Under the pieces are notes generated by a model, which saw only the letters and a program-made list of their open reading frames with translations, did no database searches and had not been told where the DNA came from. A stretch of 64,000 nucleotides of DNA from Ilumatobacter sp963746265. GTDB lineage: Bacteria > Actinomycetota > Acidimicrobiia > Acidimicrobiales > Ilumatobacteraceae. Both the position numbers and the translations under genes were made by a program. Positions 25,684 through 35,102 of this stretch are shown here, piece by piece. Position 1 is the first letter of the stretch, and each line of letters opens with the position of its first letter. Location: contig CAVVAM010000004.1 of the NCBI GenBank assembly GCA_963746265.1, forward strand, positions 80,777 to 144,776. Reading direction: 5' to 3'.

Positions 25684-26790
25684 TCAGTCGATCGTGATCA
25701 CGATGTTGCCGATGTGCTCCTTGCGAGCGAATGCCTCCTGCGCGGCGTGGATCTCGACGAGCGGATAGGTGGCGGCGATGGTCGGCTGCACGAGGCCGGC
25801 CTCGACCAACCCGACGAGGTCGGCGAAGACCTCGGGCGGGAACACGGTCGCACCGATCAACTCGAGGTCGTGCAGGTACAGCGTACGCAGGTCGATCTCG
25901 ACGATCGGTCCGGCGATCGCCCCCGACGTCACGTACCGGCCACCCCGCACGAGCTCGTCGATCCATCGACCCACATCCGGACCGCCGACGACGTCGGCCA
26001 CCACGTCGAACCGCCGACCGGCCCGGCCGGCCGCGACCGCGGCGAGGTCGTCCGTGTCCCGCGGCACCACGGCATCGGCCCCGAGCGCGACCACGGCGTC
26101 GAGCTTCGACCTGCCGGCGACGGCCGTCACGTGGGCGCCACGAACCTTGGCGAGCCGGACCAGAGCCGAGCCGACACCACCGGACGCCCCCGTCACGGCG
26201 ATCCGTTGACCGCGCTCGAGGTCGACACGGTCGAGCATGTGCGCCGCGGTCGACCACGAACACGCCAGACCGGCCAACACGACGTCGGGGAGGTCGATGC
26301 CGATCGGATGGACGTTGCGCGCCGGTACGGCGCAGTACTCGGCAAAGCCGCCGTCGAACTCGCTGCCCAGGTATCCCGCCCGCGCCCGGTCGGCCGGGTG
26401 ATCCGGATCGCGGATCCAGGGGTCGACGACGACGCGCCGCGCGATGAGGCCGGCATCCACCGTTGCGCCGACCGCGACGACCACCCCGCACGGGTCGGCC
26501 CCCTGCACCCTCGGGAAGGTGGGGCCAGCGCCACCCCATGTGGAGTCGCCGGATCCGGCATCGGCAAAACCGTCGCCGGACGTCGGAGCCGTCACGAGCT
26601 TGCTGTACCAGCCCACCCGGGTGTTGATGTCGGTGTTGTTGACGCCGCATGCCGCCACTCGGATCAGCACATCGTCGTCGCCGAACGGCGGGACCGGCAC
26701 GTCGTCGCGGACCTCGAGCATCTCGGGGCCACCGTTGCCGAGGAGCATGGCGGCACGCATGGTGCGGGGCGGGGGTTCGGACACGGTCAT
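25684..26790 (-). CDS. Medium-chain dehydrogenase/reductase (zinc-type alcohol dehydrogenase/quinone oxidoreductase-like)
   Basis: 368 residues. N-terminal GroES-like domain with VLIRVAACGVNNTDINTRVG and FPRVQGADPCGVVVAVG, then a Rossmann domain with IAVTGASGGVGSALVRLAK. NNTDIN replaces the catalytic-zinc CxxD of classical alcohol dehydrogenases, which points to the zinc-independent quinone-oxidoreductase branch. It likely reduces a quinone or enone using NADPH. A tandem VOC pair lies upstream on the same strand (stop at 26798, eight bases before its start), so co-transcription is likely. Confidence 0.87.
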   Translation of the reverse strand: MTVSEPPPRTMRAAMLLGNGGPEMLEVRDDVPVPPFGDDDVLIRVAACGVNNTDINTRVGWYSKLVTAPTSGDGFADAGSGDSTWGGAGPTFPRVQGADPCGVVVAVGATVDAGLIARRVVVDPWIRDPDHPADRARAGYLGSEFDGGFAEYCAVPARNVHPIGIDLPDVVLAGLACSWSTAAHMLDRVDLERGQRIAVTGASGGVGSALVRLAKVRGAHVTAVAGRSKLDAVVALGADAVVPRDTDDLAAVAAGRAGRRFDVVADVVGGPDVGRWIDELVRGGRYVTSGAIAGPIVEIDLRTLYLHDLELIGATVFPPEVFADLVGLVEAGLVQPTIAATYPLVEIHAAQEAFARKEHIGNIVITID

Positions 26791-26797
26791 GAGTCGA

Positions 26798-27178
26798 TCA
26801 GCGCTGCAGCGGGAACAGGCAGAAGGGGTGTCCGTCGGGGTCGAACATGACGCGAACGTCGGGCTGGGGTTGGTGATCGGCGAGGGTGGCGCCGCACTCG
26901 ATGGCGTGGCTCACCGCGACCTCGACGTCGGGGCAACCGATCTCGAGGTGGACCATCATCTGCTGCGTGTCGGGTAGCGAGGGCCAGATGGGCGGCACGT
27001 ACTCGACGTCCTCGTGGAAGCCGAGACCGTGCGAAGCTCCCGGTTCGCGGAGGGTGACCCATCCGGGTTCGTCGGCCCCGCGTTCCCAGCCGAGGAGGCG
27101 CTCGTAGAAATCGGCGAGACCGCACGCGTCGCGAGTGCTCAGCGTGGTGGTCGTCACGCGCAGGTCCATGTCGATCAT
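26798..27178 (-). CDS. VOC (glyoxalase/bleomycin-resistance) family protein, copy 2
   Basis: 126 residues from ATG 27178; GTG 27190, which overlaps the upstream stop, is an alternative. STRDACGLADFYERLLGWE, GFHEDVEYVPPIWPSL, QQMMVHLEIGCPDVEVAVSH and VMFDPDGHPFCLFPLQ define a two-module VOC fold. It is clearly paralogous to the adjacent gene (shared IECGA and DPDGHPFCL). Possible roles are dioxygenase, lyase or resistance protein; nothing fixes the substrate. Confidence 0.85.
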   Translation of the reverse strand: MIDMDLRVTTTTLSTRDACGLADFYERLLGWERGADEPGWVTLREPGASHGLGFHEDVEYVPPIWPSLPDTQQMMVHLEIGCPDVEVAVSHAIECGATLADHQPQPDVRVMFDPDGHPFCLFPLQR

Positions 27179-27186
27179 CCTGTCAC

Positions 27187-27573
27187 TCACGACCAACTCG
27201 TGGTCGCGATCAGGCAGAACGGATGGCCGTCCGGGTCGAGGAGCACCCGCTCGTCGGCCGAGGGTTGGTGGCGGGCGAGCGCAGCGCCACACTCGATCGC
27301 GTGGGCGACCGCGGCGTCGAGATCGTCGGTGGCGATGTCGAGATGGAGCATCATCTGCTGCTGTCCCGCCACCGACGGCCAGGTCGGCGGTAGGTACTCG
27401 GTGTCCTCGTGGAACGACAGCGCGGTCGAATCGGGTGCATCGCGAAGGACGACCCAGCCCTCCTCGTCCATCAGCCGGGGCCAACCGAGCAGACACTCGT
27501 AGAAGCCGGCGAGCGCCTGGACATCTCGAGTGCTCAACACCGTGCCGGCGAGACGGAACCGAGGCTCGGTCAT
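27187..27573 (-). CDS. VOC family protein, copy 1 (tandem duplicate)
   Basis: 128 residues. LSTRDVQALAGFYECLLGWP, SFHEDTEYLPPTWPSV, QQMMLHLDIATDDLDAAVAH and LLDPDGHPFCLIATTSW. The length and motif order match the downstream paralogue, so the two arose by tandem duplication. The stop overlaps an in-frame GTG of the next gene. The GNAT gene ends eight bases upstream. Confidence 0.86.
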   Translation of the reverse strand: MTEPRFRLAGTVLSTRDVQALAGFYECLLGWPRLMDEEGWVVLRDAPDSTALSFHEDTEYLPPTWPSVAGQQQMMLHLDIATDDLDAAVAHAIECGAALARHQPSADERVLLDPDGHPFCLIATTSWS

Positions 27574-27580
27574 GCCCGCG

Positions 27581-28165
27581 TCAACCCGCCGGCCGCAGCA
27601 TGCCCCACATGTGCGGACCCTCGCTGTCTGCCGTCGCGACGTCCCACTCGCTGCGGATCACGAAACCGTGGTGGCGGTAGTAGGCGACGTTCGCGGCCGT
27701 CTCGGTCTCGAGGTAGCACGGCAGCCCCTGCTCGTCGGCCAGTTCGAACACCGTCCCCATCAGGCTGCCGCCCAGGCCCTGGCGTTGCCAGTCGGGGTGA
27801 GTGGCCAACATGTTGAGATACCAGTGCGGTTCGGGCGGAGTGTTGGCGCCCATCGCCTCTCGCAGGGCGGCGAATCGTGCGAGCCGCCATCCGGGATGCT
27901 CGTACTGGACGACCCCGTCGGGATCGACTTCGGGGCGGCCCGGCGGCACCCATCCGGCGATGGCGACCACGTCGTCGGTGCACCACAGCGACTCGGTCGC
28001 CAACCATCGACGGGCGACGTTGCCGAACATCACCTGGTGCTGCGCCTCGTACTCGTCGTCGTCGGGGACGAGCCACCGCATCACGGGATCGTCCGCGAAC
28101 GCGAGGCACACGGTGCGCGCCACACGACCGACGTCGTCCTCGCTGGCGCGACGAATGGTGACCAT
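27581..28165 (-). CDS. GNAT family N-acetyltransferase
   Basis: 194 residues. The N-terminal IRRASEDDVGRVARTVCLAF and the core LNMLATHPDWQRQGLGGSLM followed by CYLETETAANVAYYRHHGF give a standard GNAT fold with the acetyl-CoA loop QRQGLG. This branch (WYLNMLATHP) is common in actinobacteria and in some toxin or puromycin-resistance acetyltransferases; the substrate is unknown. First gene of the minus-strand set GNAT-VOC-VOC-MDR. Confidence 0.87.
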   Translation of the reverse strand: MVTIRRASEDDVGRVARTVCLAFADDPVMRWLVPDDDEYEAQHQVMFGNVARRWLATESLWCTDDVVAIAGWVPPGRPEVDPDGVVQYEHPGWRLARFAALREAMGANTPPEPHWYLNMLATHPDWQRQGLGGSLMGTVFELADEQGLPCYLETETAANVAYYRHHGFVIRSEWDVATADSEGPHMWGMLRPAG

Positions 28166-28209
28166 GGAACGACGGTAGCCAGCCCGACCCGAGCGAGCAG
28201 ACTGGGACG

Positions 28210-28626
28210 ATGAGCGATCGTCCCTGGGAGTGTCCGGCCTGCGGTCACATGTTGAGCCGCTACGAAGACGAGGAGATGGGCCGAGGCGAGCAGGTGGCGG
28301 CGGCGATCGCCGACCTCGTCGCGACGTGGTGGTTCGCCGGAACCGTGCTCGTGCTGCTCGCCACCTGGCTGACGGTGAACGTCGTGTGGCAACCGTTCGA
28401 GCCTTACCCGGTCGTGATGTTGGCGGTGATCAGCGCCGTGCTCGCATGCGTCACCGCACTGCAGGGACCGCTGATCCTGGTCACGCAGCGCCGGGCCGCC
28501 GCGCGCGACCGGATGCGCGACCGGGAGGCGCTCAGGGTCGCCATCCACGCCGAGCAGGATCTGCACGTGCTGCACGACAAGATCGATCACCTCATGTCGG
28601 AGTTGCGGAGCGGCGCGGGCGACTGA
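28210..28626 (+). CDS. DUF1003 family membrane protein with N-terminal zinc-ribbon-like motif
   Basis: 138 residues. It begins WECPACGHMLSRYEDE, a CxxC knuckle. Two hydrophobic helices follow (about 43-62 and 73-90), and between and after them lies the DUF1003 pattern (PFEPYPVVMLAVISAVLA, then ILVTQRRAAARDRMRDREA). The C-terminal helix has LHVLHDKIDHLM. The family is inner-membrane and uncharacterised. Divergent from the GNAT gene with 44 bases between. Confidence 0.85.
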   Translation: MSDRPWECPACGHMLSRYEDEEMGRGEQVAAAIADLVATWWFAGTVLVLLATWLTVNVVWQPFEPYPVVMLAVISAVLACVTALQGPLILVTQRRAAARDRMRDREALRVAIHAEQDLHVLHDKIDHLMSELRSGAGD

Positions 28627-28652
28627 TGACGCCTCGCATCAGCGGTGCCGGT

Positions 28653-29174
28653 TCAGGGGGTGCGGCCCACGAACGCGAGGAGCCGGTCCTGTGCACTCGC
28701 GTCGTCGGGCACCTCGGTCGGCTCACCGAACATGGTCGGGCTGCGGAGCATCTCGGCCGGAGCCCTGCTCAGACCGAGCATCGTGGCCTCGACCGCTTCG
28801 GCCGGCAGCGAGTCGTCGGCACCGACCGATCGGGCCAGATCCCACGAGTGGATCAAGAGGTCGCCGATCACGAACCCGAGCACCTGGTGCTTCGGCATGC
28901 CGCCCATCGCTTCGCTGGTCCCCTCGAGGTTGGAGGGATCGTCGAGCGCGGCCGACAGCGCCGGCCGGATCGTCGCCCAGTCGTCGCCCGGCGATGTGCC
29001 GGCGCCAAGCACTGCGCCACCCTGGGCTTGCCAATGGAGGACGTGGTCCACGAGATCGCGCACGGTCCAACCATCGCACGGGGTCGCTGCTTCCCACTGG
29101 TCGTCGCCGACCTCCTCCAGCACACTGTCGAACTTGTCGGCGGCTTGCCGCCACACGTCTGCGGGTCCATTCAT
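28653..29174 (-). CDS. TIGR03086 family metal-binding protein (DinB/mycothiol-type fold)
   Basis: 173 residues, typical of actinobacterial TIGR03086. WEAATPCDGWTVRDLVDHVLHWQ carries the first metal histidine region, and GDLLIHSWDLARSVGADDSLP the second. These proteins share the helical fold of mycothiol-dependent maleylpyruvate isomerase and DinB. The specific reaction is unknown. It lies 24 bases after the thiolase stop on the same strand. Confidence 0.86.
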   Translation of the reverse strand: MNGPADVWRQAADKFDSVLEEVGDDQWEAATPCDGWTVRDLVDHVLHWQAQGGAVLGAGTSPGDDWATIRPALSAALDDPSNLEGTSEAMGGMPKHQVLGFVIGDLLIHSWDLARSVGADDSLPAEAVEATMLGLSRAPAEMLRSPTMFGEPTEVPDDASAQDRLLAFVGRTP

Positions 29175-29198
29175 GTCATTGCTCCTGTCGGTCGATGG

Positions 29199-30344
29199 TC
29201 AGAGGCGTTCGATGATGGTGACGTTCGCCTGGCCCCCACCCTCGCACATCGTCTGCAGCCCGTAGCGGCCGCCGGTCCGCTCGAGCTCGTTGAGGAGCGT
29301 GATCATCAGGCGGGCGCCCGTGCACCCGAGCGGGTGGCCCAGCGCGATCGCACCGCCGTTGACGTTGACCTGCTCGTGCTCGAAGTCGGTCTCGCGCAAC
29401 CATGCCATCGGCACCGGCGCAAACGCCTCGTTGATCTCGACGAGGTCGATGTCGCTCGCCGTGAGACCGGTCTTGGCGAGTGCCCGGTGGGTCGCCGGGA
29501 TCGGCGCCGACAGCATCATGATCGGGTCGTCGGCCCACACCGACATGTGGTGGATCCGCGCCCGCGGCGTGACACCGTGTTCCTCGACCCCCCGCTCGTT
29601 CATGATGAGCATCGCGGCCGAACCATCGGAGATCTGGCTCGCGACGGCGGCGGTGAGCTTGCCATCAGGGGTGAGCGTCGGGAGCGAACGGATCTTGTCC
29701 CAGTTCGGCTCGCGCGGGCCCTCATCGCGTTCGACGTCGTTGATCGGCACGATCTCGTTGTCGAAGCGCCCCTCGGCCTGTGCCCGGAGCGCACGCTCGT
29801 GGGACTCGACCGCGAAGGCCTCCATCTCGTCGCGGGTCAGATCCCACTTGTCGACCATCATCTCCGCGCCGACGAACTGGCTGACCTCTCCGGCCCCGTA
29901 GATCGTGTTCCAACCCGGCGAGCTGGTGTACGGGCTGAAACCCTCCTCCTGACCGAGTTCGGCCGAGGCGAGGATCGGCACCTGCGACATGTTCTGCACG
30001 CCGCCGGCGATCACGACGTCCATCGTGCCCGACATCACGGCCTGGGCCGCGAAGTGGACCGACTGCTGCGCGGAACCACATTGGCGGTCGATGGTGACAC
30101 CGGGGACGTGCTCGGGGAGACCACCGACCAGCCCGCAGGTGCGGGCGATGTCACCGGCCTGCGGACCGATCGTGTCGAGGCATCCGAAGATCACGTCTTC
30201 GACGGCGTGCGGGTCGACCTTCGAACGCTCCATCAACGAGCGGATGACGTGCCCGCCGATGTCGGCCGGGTGGATCTGTGACAGGCCGCCGCCGCGGCGG
30301 CCGACGGGGGTGCGAACGGCTTCGACGATGAACGCTTCGGACAT
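29199..30344 (-). CDS. Acetyl-CoA acetyltransferase (thiolase)
   Basis: 381 residues. EAFIVEAVRTPVGRRGGGLS opens the protein. The nucleophilic Cys is in GVTIDRQCGSAQQSVHFA, EINEAFAPVPMAWL holds the NEAF motif, and VNVNGGAIALGHPLGCTGAR with MCEGGGQANVTIIERL gives the His and second Cys. All catalytic residues are present. It catalyses thiolytic cleavage or condensation of acyl-CoA, either in beta-oxidation or in another acyl-CoA pathway. No FadB-type partner is in the window. Confidence 0.93.
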   Translation of the reverse strand: MSEAFIVEAVRTPVGRRGGGLSQIHPADIGGHVIRSLMERSKVDPHAVEDVIFGCLDTIGPQAGDIARTCGLVGGLPEHVPGVTIDRQCGSAQQSVHFAAQAVMSGTMDVVIAGGVQNMSQVPILASAELGQEEGFSPYTSSPGWNTIYGAGEVSQFVGAEMMVDKWDLTRDEMEAFAVESHERALRAQAEGRFDNEIVPINDVERDEGPREPNWDKIRSLPTLTPDGKLTAAVASQISDGSAAMLIMNERGVEEHGVTPRARIHHMSVWADDPIMMLSAPIPATHRALAKTGLTASDIDLVEINEAFAPVPMAWLRETDFEHEQVNVNGGAIALGHPLGCTGARLMITLLNELERTGGRYGLQTMCEGGGQANVTIIERL

Positions 30345-30524
30345 GCCACCACGCTAGATCGAAGTACCTGGCCGCGAAGAGGCAGGGAAGTCCCACCATT
30401 GTCCCTCGAATGTCAGGACCTTGGCCCCTGACGGACAGCGATCGACAAAGCCGATCATGAGAGCTAGAGGTTCGGGAAAACAGATCACGAATCACACCGC
30501 GATACACACGAAAGAAGGGTTGTC

Positions 30525-31301
30525 ATGTTGAGGAAGCCACTCGGACTACTCGGAGTCTTCATGATCATCGTCGGGTTCGGCTACTTCGTAGGCGCCGGAG
30601 TCGCCTACAGCAAGGTCCAGGGCGGCTACGGATCACTGCAGTCGTTCAGCGAGGCCCAGAACGTCGAACTCAGCTACAACGAGGACGGCCAGTTGATCGA
30701 TCGCGGCACCGTCGAAGGTGCCGAGGGGATCATGACCCTGCTGAAGGACGACTGGAACTTCCCGGTCGTCGACAGCGACATGGATCCGGACGATCCGCTC
30801 GTGAACACCGCCAGCGAGTACATGTTCCAGATGGCCACGATCGTCTTCCACGTGCTCCATGGCGAGCAGGCCGTCACCTTGACCGCCGATGACATCACCG
30901 CCGCGATCGAGTCGGAGCAGCTCGCTGCCGACGGCACGTACAACGGCTCCGTCGCAACGTATCAAGGCGAAGTGCTCGAGCCCGGCACCTACATGGTCCC
31001 GGTCGACGGCCGCTACTGGACCGGGTTCGATCGCACCGACCTGCTCGACGGGCCGGCCCGTGAGGGCGCCTGGAGCGGTACCGCACACGCACTCGTCGCC
31101 GAACTCGGTGTCGGCGCCGCCACCCACAGCACCCTGCAACTCGCCCTCGGCGTGGCCGCACTGCTGGCCGGGCTCGGCGTGGTCTGCCTGGTGATGGGTG
31201 TCGCCTTCCTCTGGCACACACGCAAGCAGATGTACGAATCCGCACCGGACACGATCCCCGAAGCGTTGCTCCAGGACACACCGCAGACGACCAGCGTCTG
31301 A
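30525..31301 (+). CDS. Two-helix membrane protein, function unknown
   Basis: 258 residues. One hydrophobic helix near residues 7-28 (LGVFMIIVGFGYFVGAGVAY) and one near 205-228 (LALGVAALLAGLGVVCLVMG), with an acidic region of about 175 residues between them that is probably outside the cell. The tail is short and cytosolic. I recognise no family. A good ribosome binding site (AAGAAGGG) precedes ATG 30525 and a strong terminator follows. It stands alone between divergent thiolase and downstream GH92. Confidence 0.75.
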   Translation: MLRKPLGLLGVFMIIVGFGYFVGAGVAYSKVQGGYGSLQSFSEAQNVELSYNEDGQLIDRGTVEGAEGIMTLLKDDWNFPVVDSDMDPDDPLVNTASEYMFQMATIVFHVLHGEQAVTLTADDITAAIESEQLAADGTYNGSVATYQGEVLEPGTYMVPVDGRYWTGFDRTDLLDGPAREGAWSGTAHALVAELGVGAATHSTLQLALGVAALLAGLGVVCLVMGVAFLWHTRKQMYESAPDTIPEALLQDTPQTTSV

Positions 31302-31341
31302 CAGATCTCGGGCCGGGCTTCCCGGTTCCGACAACCCGGGT

Positions 31342-31365
31342 GGGCCCCTCCGATCGGAGGGGCCC
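31342..31365 (+). terminator. Rho-independent-type terminator hairpin
   Basis: GGGCCCCTCC - GATC - GGAGGGGCCC is a perfect 10-bp GC-rich stem with a four-base loop, 40 bases after the stop of the membrane protein. No T-run follows, as usual in this genome. Confidence 0.75.
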
Positions 31366-31467
31366 GCTCGGCGTTGTGGGGCGTGGTCCCCGGATCGCAC
31401 GGACTGTTCATCGAGCCGATACCCGCCCAACGCCAGCGGGTCGCGCAGTCTTCGTAGTGTCCGTATC

Positions 31468-33687
31468 ATGTTCCGACGCGTCGACCCGTTCATCGGGACC
31501 GACGCCACCGACCTGCCCGCACCCGGGGGTCTGGCGGCCACGTGGTGGTGGCCGAAGCCGCAGGTCGGCAACACGCACCCCGGCGCGACGCACCCGTTCG
31601 GCATGGTCTCGGCCACCGCGTACTCGGGTGCCTACCCCACCGGCTACGGCTGCTACGACCTCACTACCGAAGGCGTGCCCGGTCGGCTCTTCGAGCGCCT
31701 CGGAGCGACCGGCTTCACACACTTCCAGCAGTCGGGAACCGGCGCGATCCGCAAGTACTACAACTACTTCCGCGTCACGCCGATGGTCGAGCCGCTCGAC
31801 GCGCTGGGTACGGCCTGGGACCTGAGCGACGAACTCGCCGAACCCGGCTACTACTCCGCGATGCTCGGCTCCGGAGTCCGGTGCGAGATCACCGTCGGAC
31901 CCAAGTCGGCCGTCCATCGGTACACCTTCCCCGATCACGCAGATGCCCGACTCGTGGTCGACCTGTCCCTCGGTGGGCTGGCCATCGACAACGGTGCAAC
32001 AGTGCCGATCCGGGCACAGGTGCAGTCACTCACACCCGGGTCGGCGCAGGGAGAGGTCGTCGTCGAGGGCGCACCGCTCGCGTTCCACGTCGAGTGCGAC
32101 GCCGCCGGATGGCGGCAGATGCTCTGGTACGACCGCCGTCTGATGCAGGGCGGCACCCGGCTCGAGTTCGACTTCATCCGCCCGACCACGTTGCGACCGT
32201 TCGGCATGCTGTGGCGGGGGCCGACGGTGAGCGGACAGACGGTCGAGCTGCGGTTCGGCTTCTCGCTGCGCGGGGTCGAGCAGGCTCGGCACAATCTGCT
32301 AGCCGACTGCGGAGCTGACCCGCTGGCGTTCGACCGCCGAAGCGACGCCACCCGATCGACGTGGTCGGAACATCTCGACCGAGTCCAGGTGTCGTCGCCG
32401 TCGAGCGACCGGGAGACCGTGTTCGCGACCGCGCTCTACCACTCGTTGATCAAACCCTGCTTCGCCCATGGTGAGAGCCCGTTCTGGCCGTCGGCGGGCC
32501 CCTTCGCGTTCGACATCTGCACGATGTGGGACATCTACCGCACGCAGCTGCCGCTGATCACGGCGCTGTTCCCCGAACGGTCGATCGAGCTCGCCAACGC
32601 ACTGCTCCACATCTGCGAGGAGGAGGGCAACCTGCCGATCGGCTACCGGATGGCGAAGGGCGCCGACCGCTTCGCGCGGCAGGCGAGCGGGCTGGCGCAC
32701 ACGTTCCTGGCCGACCTCTGCCACCTCGAGGTGAGAGGCATCGACTGGGACTGGGCGTTGGTCAACATGCACGGCGATCTTCGACGCGCCTACGGCGAGG
32801 AGTACCTCGAGCGCGGGATCACGCATCCGATCAGCCACACGCTCGATGTCGCGTTCGCGTATCAGTGCACTGCGGTGATCGCCCGCCGACTCGGTGACGA
32901 GGCACTGGCCGGACAGTTCGAGGCGCTCGCGTCGGGGTGGGAGCGAGCGTTCGATCCGGCCACCGGACTCCTCGTGGACTCGTCGTTCTACGAGGGCGGC
33001 AGGTGGAACTACTCGTTCCGCCTGGTCCACGACATGGCCCGCCGCATCGCACTGGCCGGAGGTGACCGAGCGTTCACCGACCTGCTCGACCGGTTCTTCG
33101 GGTTCGGGGCGGACCCGGTGAAGCAGCCGGGCGAACATCCTGGCCCCGACGAGATGGCGGGCGGCTACGCGCTCGACCGCTTCGAGGGCCTGAACAACGA
33201 GCCGGACATGGAAGCGCCGTGGGCCTACCACTACGTCGGTCGCCCCGATCGCACGACGGAGATCGTGCACGCCGCGATCAACAACCAGTTCGGCGTGGGT
33301 CGTGGCGGGCTGCCCGGCAATGACGACTCCGGCGGCTTGAGCTCGTGGTACGTGTGGGCGTCGCTCGGGCTGTTCCCCGTCGCAGGCCAGAACCTGGTGC
33401 TGCTCAACAGTCCGTCGTTCGAACACATCCGGATGCAGTTGGACGACTCGCCACTGACGATCGAGACGACCGGCTTCGTCGAACCCGACCCGACGGCCCC
33501 ACCCCGGTTCGTCCGGGCCGTACGCGTCGACGGCAGGGAGCTGAATCGGTCGTGGCTCACGGGCAACGAGTTGCGTAATGCAGCGACGCTGCAATTCGAC
33601 CTCGGTCCGAGCCCGTCCGGCTGGGCCACCACATCTCGTCCTCCGTTCCTCGGTACCGCTCGACACACAGGGAGCAGCAGAACATGA
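31468..33687 (+). CDS. Glycoside hydrolase family 92-like (alpha-mannosidase) protein
   Basis: 739 residues from ATG 31468. The opening VDPFIGTDATD and HPGATHPFGMVSATAY, and the later TMWDIYRTQLPLI, NNEPDMEAPWAYHYVGRP and GLPGNDDSGGLSSWYVWASLG, are GH92 hallmarks. GH92 enzymes are calcium-dependent exo-alpha-mannosidases. No signal peptide is visible, so it may act inside the cell, unusual for the family. The stop overlaps the following GT4 gene by four bases (ATGA), implying that a hydrolase and a glycosyltransferase are made together. Possible jobs include glycan storage or remodelling of a mannose-containing lipid or polymer. Confidence 0.87.
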   Translation: MFRRVDPFIGTDATDLPAPGGLAATWWWPKPQVGNTHPGATHPFGMVSATAYSGAYPTGYGCYDLTTEGVPGRLFERLGATGFTHFQQSGTGAIRKYYNYFRVTPMVEPLDALGTAWDLSDELAEPGYYSAMLGSGVRCEITVGPKSAVHRYTFPDHADARLVVDLSLGGLAIDNGATVPIRAQVQSLTPGSAQGEVVVEGAPLAFHVECDAAGWRQMLWYDRRLMQGGTRLEFDFIRPTTLRPFGMLWRGPTVSGQTVELRFGFSLRGVEQARHNLLADCGADPLAFDRRSDATRSTWSEHLDRVQVSSPSSDRETVFATALYHSLIKPCFAHGESPFWPSAGPFAFDICTMWDIYRTQLPLITALFPERSIELANALLHICEEEGNLPIGYRMAKGADRFARQASGLAHTFLADLCHLEVRGIDWDWALVNMHGDLRRAYGEEYLERGITHPISHTLDVAFAYQCTAVIARRLGDEALAGQFEALASGWERAFDPATGLLVDSSFYEGGRWNYSFRLVHDMARRIALAGGDRAFTDLLDRFFGFGADPVKQPGEHPGPDEMAGGYALDRFEGLNNEPDMEAPWAYHYVGRPDRTTEIVHAAINNQFGVGRGGLPGNDDSGGLSSWYVWASLGLFPVAGQNLVLLNSPSFEHIRMQLDDSPLTIETTGFVEPDPTAPPRFVRAVRVDGRELNRSWLTGNELRNAATLQFDLGPSPSGWATTSRPPFLGTARHTGSSRT

Positions 33688-34970
33688 AGTCAGATCAGCC
33701 GTCTCGACGTCTCGTGATCGTGGTCCGCGCCGACCCGGTGATCTGCGGCCACTCCGGCGAGGCTCGCAACCTCGCCGAGGTCGCCTTGACCCGCGGTTTC
33801 GACGACGTCCGCATCGTCACGTGGCAGCTCGACACACTGCGAACCGCAGGGCTGCCGCTGAAGCCGCTCGACGCGGTGTCACCGTACAGCGACGGCATCA
33901 CGGTCGAACGTCCTGCCGCAGTGGGTGACTACAAGGTGCCCGACGGGCGCTTCACGGGCGGGATGACCGGTCGCCTGATCGAGCTGTTCACCGACGGGGT
34001 GCCGACGGTGTGCATGTCGCTCTACCTCGCGCCGCACGCCACGATCGTCGCCGAGGCCCGCAACGCGGCTGCGGCGACCGGGCTCACGATGCAGCTCAGC
34101 ACGATCGCCGAGGCTGTCGGATCGGACATCACGAACGTCGTGAGGTCGTGCGTGGAGTCGGGGCGCTTCGGAGCGGCCGCCCATCTGTTCGCGACGTACC
34201 TGTCGAACGATCGGTGTGTCGCCGTGTCGGAGTACACGCGCGACGTCATCGCCGCGGCGGCGAGCGAGATCGATGCCCGGCACGGCACGGACTTCGCCGA
34301 ACGATGCCGCGAGCGGGTCACGATCTCGTATCCGGCCATCGACAGTCGCCAGTACACCGAGTTGAGCGACAGCGCGATCGAACGGGTGGTTGCCCACCGC
34401 GGGATCGAGCGTGACCGGTACGTCTTGTTCTTGTCGCGGCTGTCCAAGGCCAAGGGCGTCGACGACCTGATCGCCGGCTTCTCGCGTAGCCGTTCGCGCC
34501 ATCACGTCCAGCTCGTGATCGCGGGGAACGGGCCCGAGGCCGTGGCCCTCCGATCGCAGGCGGCGTCGTCTCCGGCCGCACATCGCATCGTGTTCCTCGA
34601 CGACGTGTCCGACGAGGAGAAGCCGGCGCTGATGGCGGGCAGCTCGGCCTTCGCGCTGCCGAGCAAGCCACGACCCGAGTTCGTGGAGACGTTCGGGATC
34701 GCCCTGGTCGAGAAGATGCTCGCCGGCGGCGGGCCCGTCATCACGTGCACAACGGGCGGTATCCCGGAAGCGGTCGGCGAACATGCGCTCCTCGTCCGGC
34801 AGGGCTCGCCCCAGGCCATCGCCGAAGCGATCGACCACGCGACCGGTGGGATCACCACCTCCGAGCTCAGGCGACGCGAGGTGGTCGCGCGGCAGTACGC
34901 GATGCAGTTCGACCGGGTGAACGTGTTCGACAAGTTGTTCGACCCGGCGGCGCCGGCGATCGCCGCGTGA
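33684..34970 (+). CDS. GT4-family glycosyltransferase
   Basis: 428 residues. The C-terminal GT-B domain has YVLFLSRLSKAKGVDDLIAG, VQLVIAGNGPEAVALR, and the donor-binding KPRPEFVETFGIALVEKML followed by TTGGIPEAVGEHALLV, including the EX7E-like pattern of GT4. The N-terminal half (RADPVICGHSGEARNLAEVA) is the acceptor side. It should add a hexose from a nucleotide sugar; donor and acceptor are not clear. Its start overlaps the GH92 stop. Confidence 0.88.
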   Translation: MKSDQPSRRLVIVVRADPVICGHSGEARNLAEVALTRGFDDVRIVTWQLDTLRTAGLPLKPLDAVSPYSDGITVERPAAVGDYKVPDGRFTGGMTGRLIELFTDGVPTVCMSLYLAPHATIVAEARNAAAATGLTMQLSTIAEAVGSDITNVVRSCVESGRFGAAAHLFATYLSNDRCVAVSEYTRDVIAAAASEIDARHGTDFAERCRERVTISYPAIDSRQYTELSDSAIERVVAHRGIERDRYVLFLSRLSKAKGVDDLIAGFSRSRSRHHVQLVIAGNGPEAVALRSQAASSPAAHRIVFLDDVSDEEKPALMAGSSAFALPSKPRPEFVETFGIALVEKMLAGGGPVITCTTGGIPEAVGEHALLVRQGSPQAIAEAIDHATGGITTSELRRREVVARQYAMQFDRVNVFDKLFDPAAPAIAA

Positions 34971-35102
34971 GACTTCGTCGGTCGCGAGCGTCACGCGTGG
35001 GTACTGTCGTCCGGGTCTGCGTGAACGGCCGAGGAACATGACCACCTGGTTGCGACGTGGCCGTTCGGGCTCACCTGCGCCGGCTCGGCGACATACTGGG
35101 GT

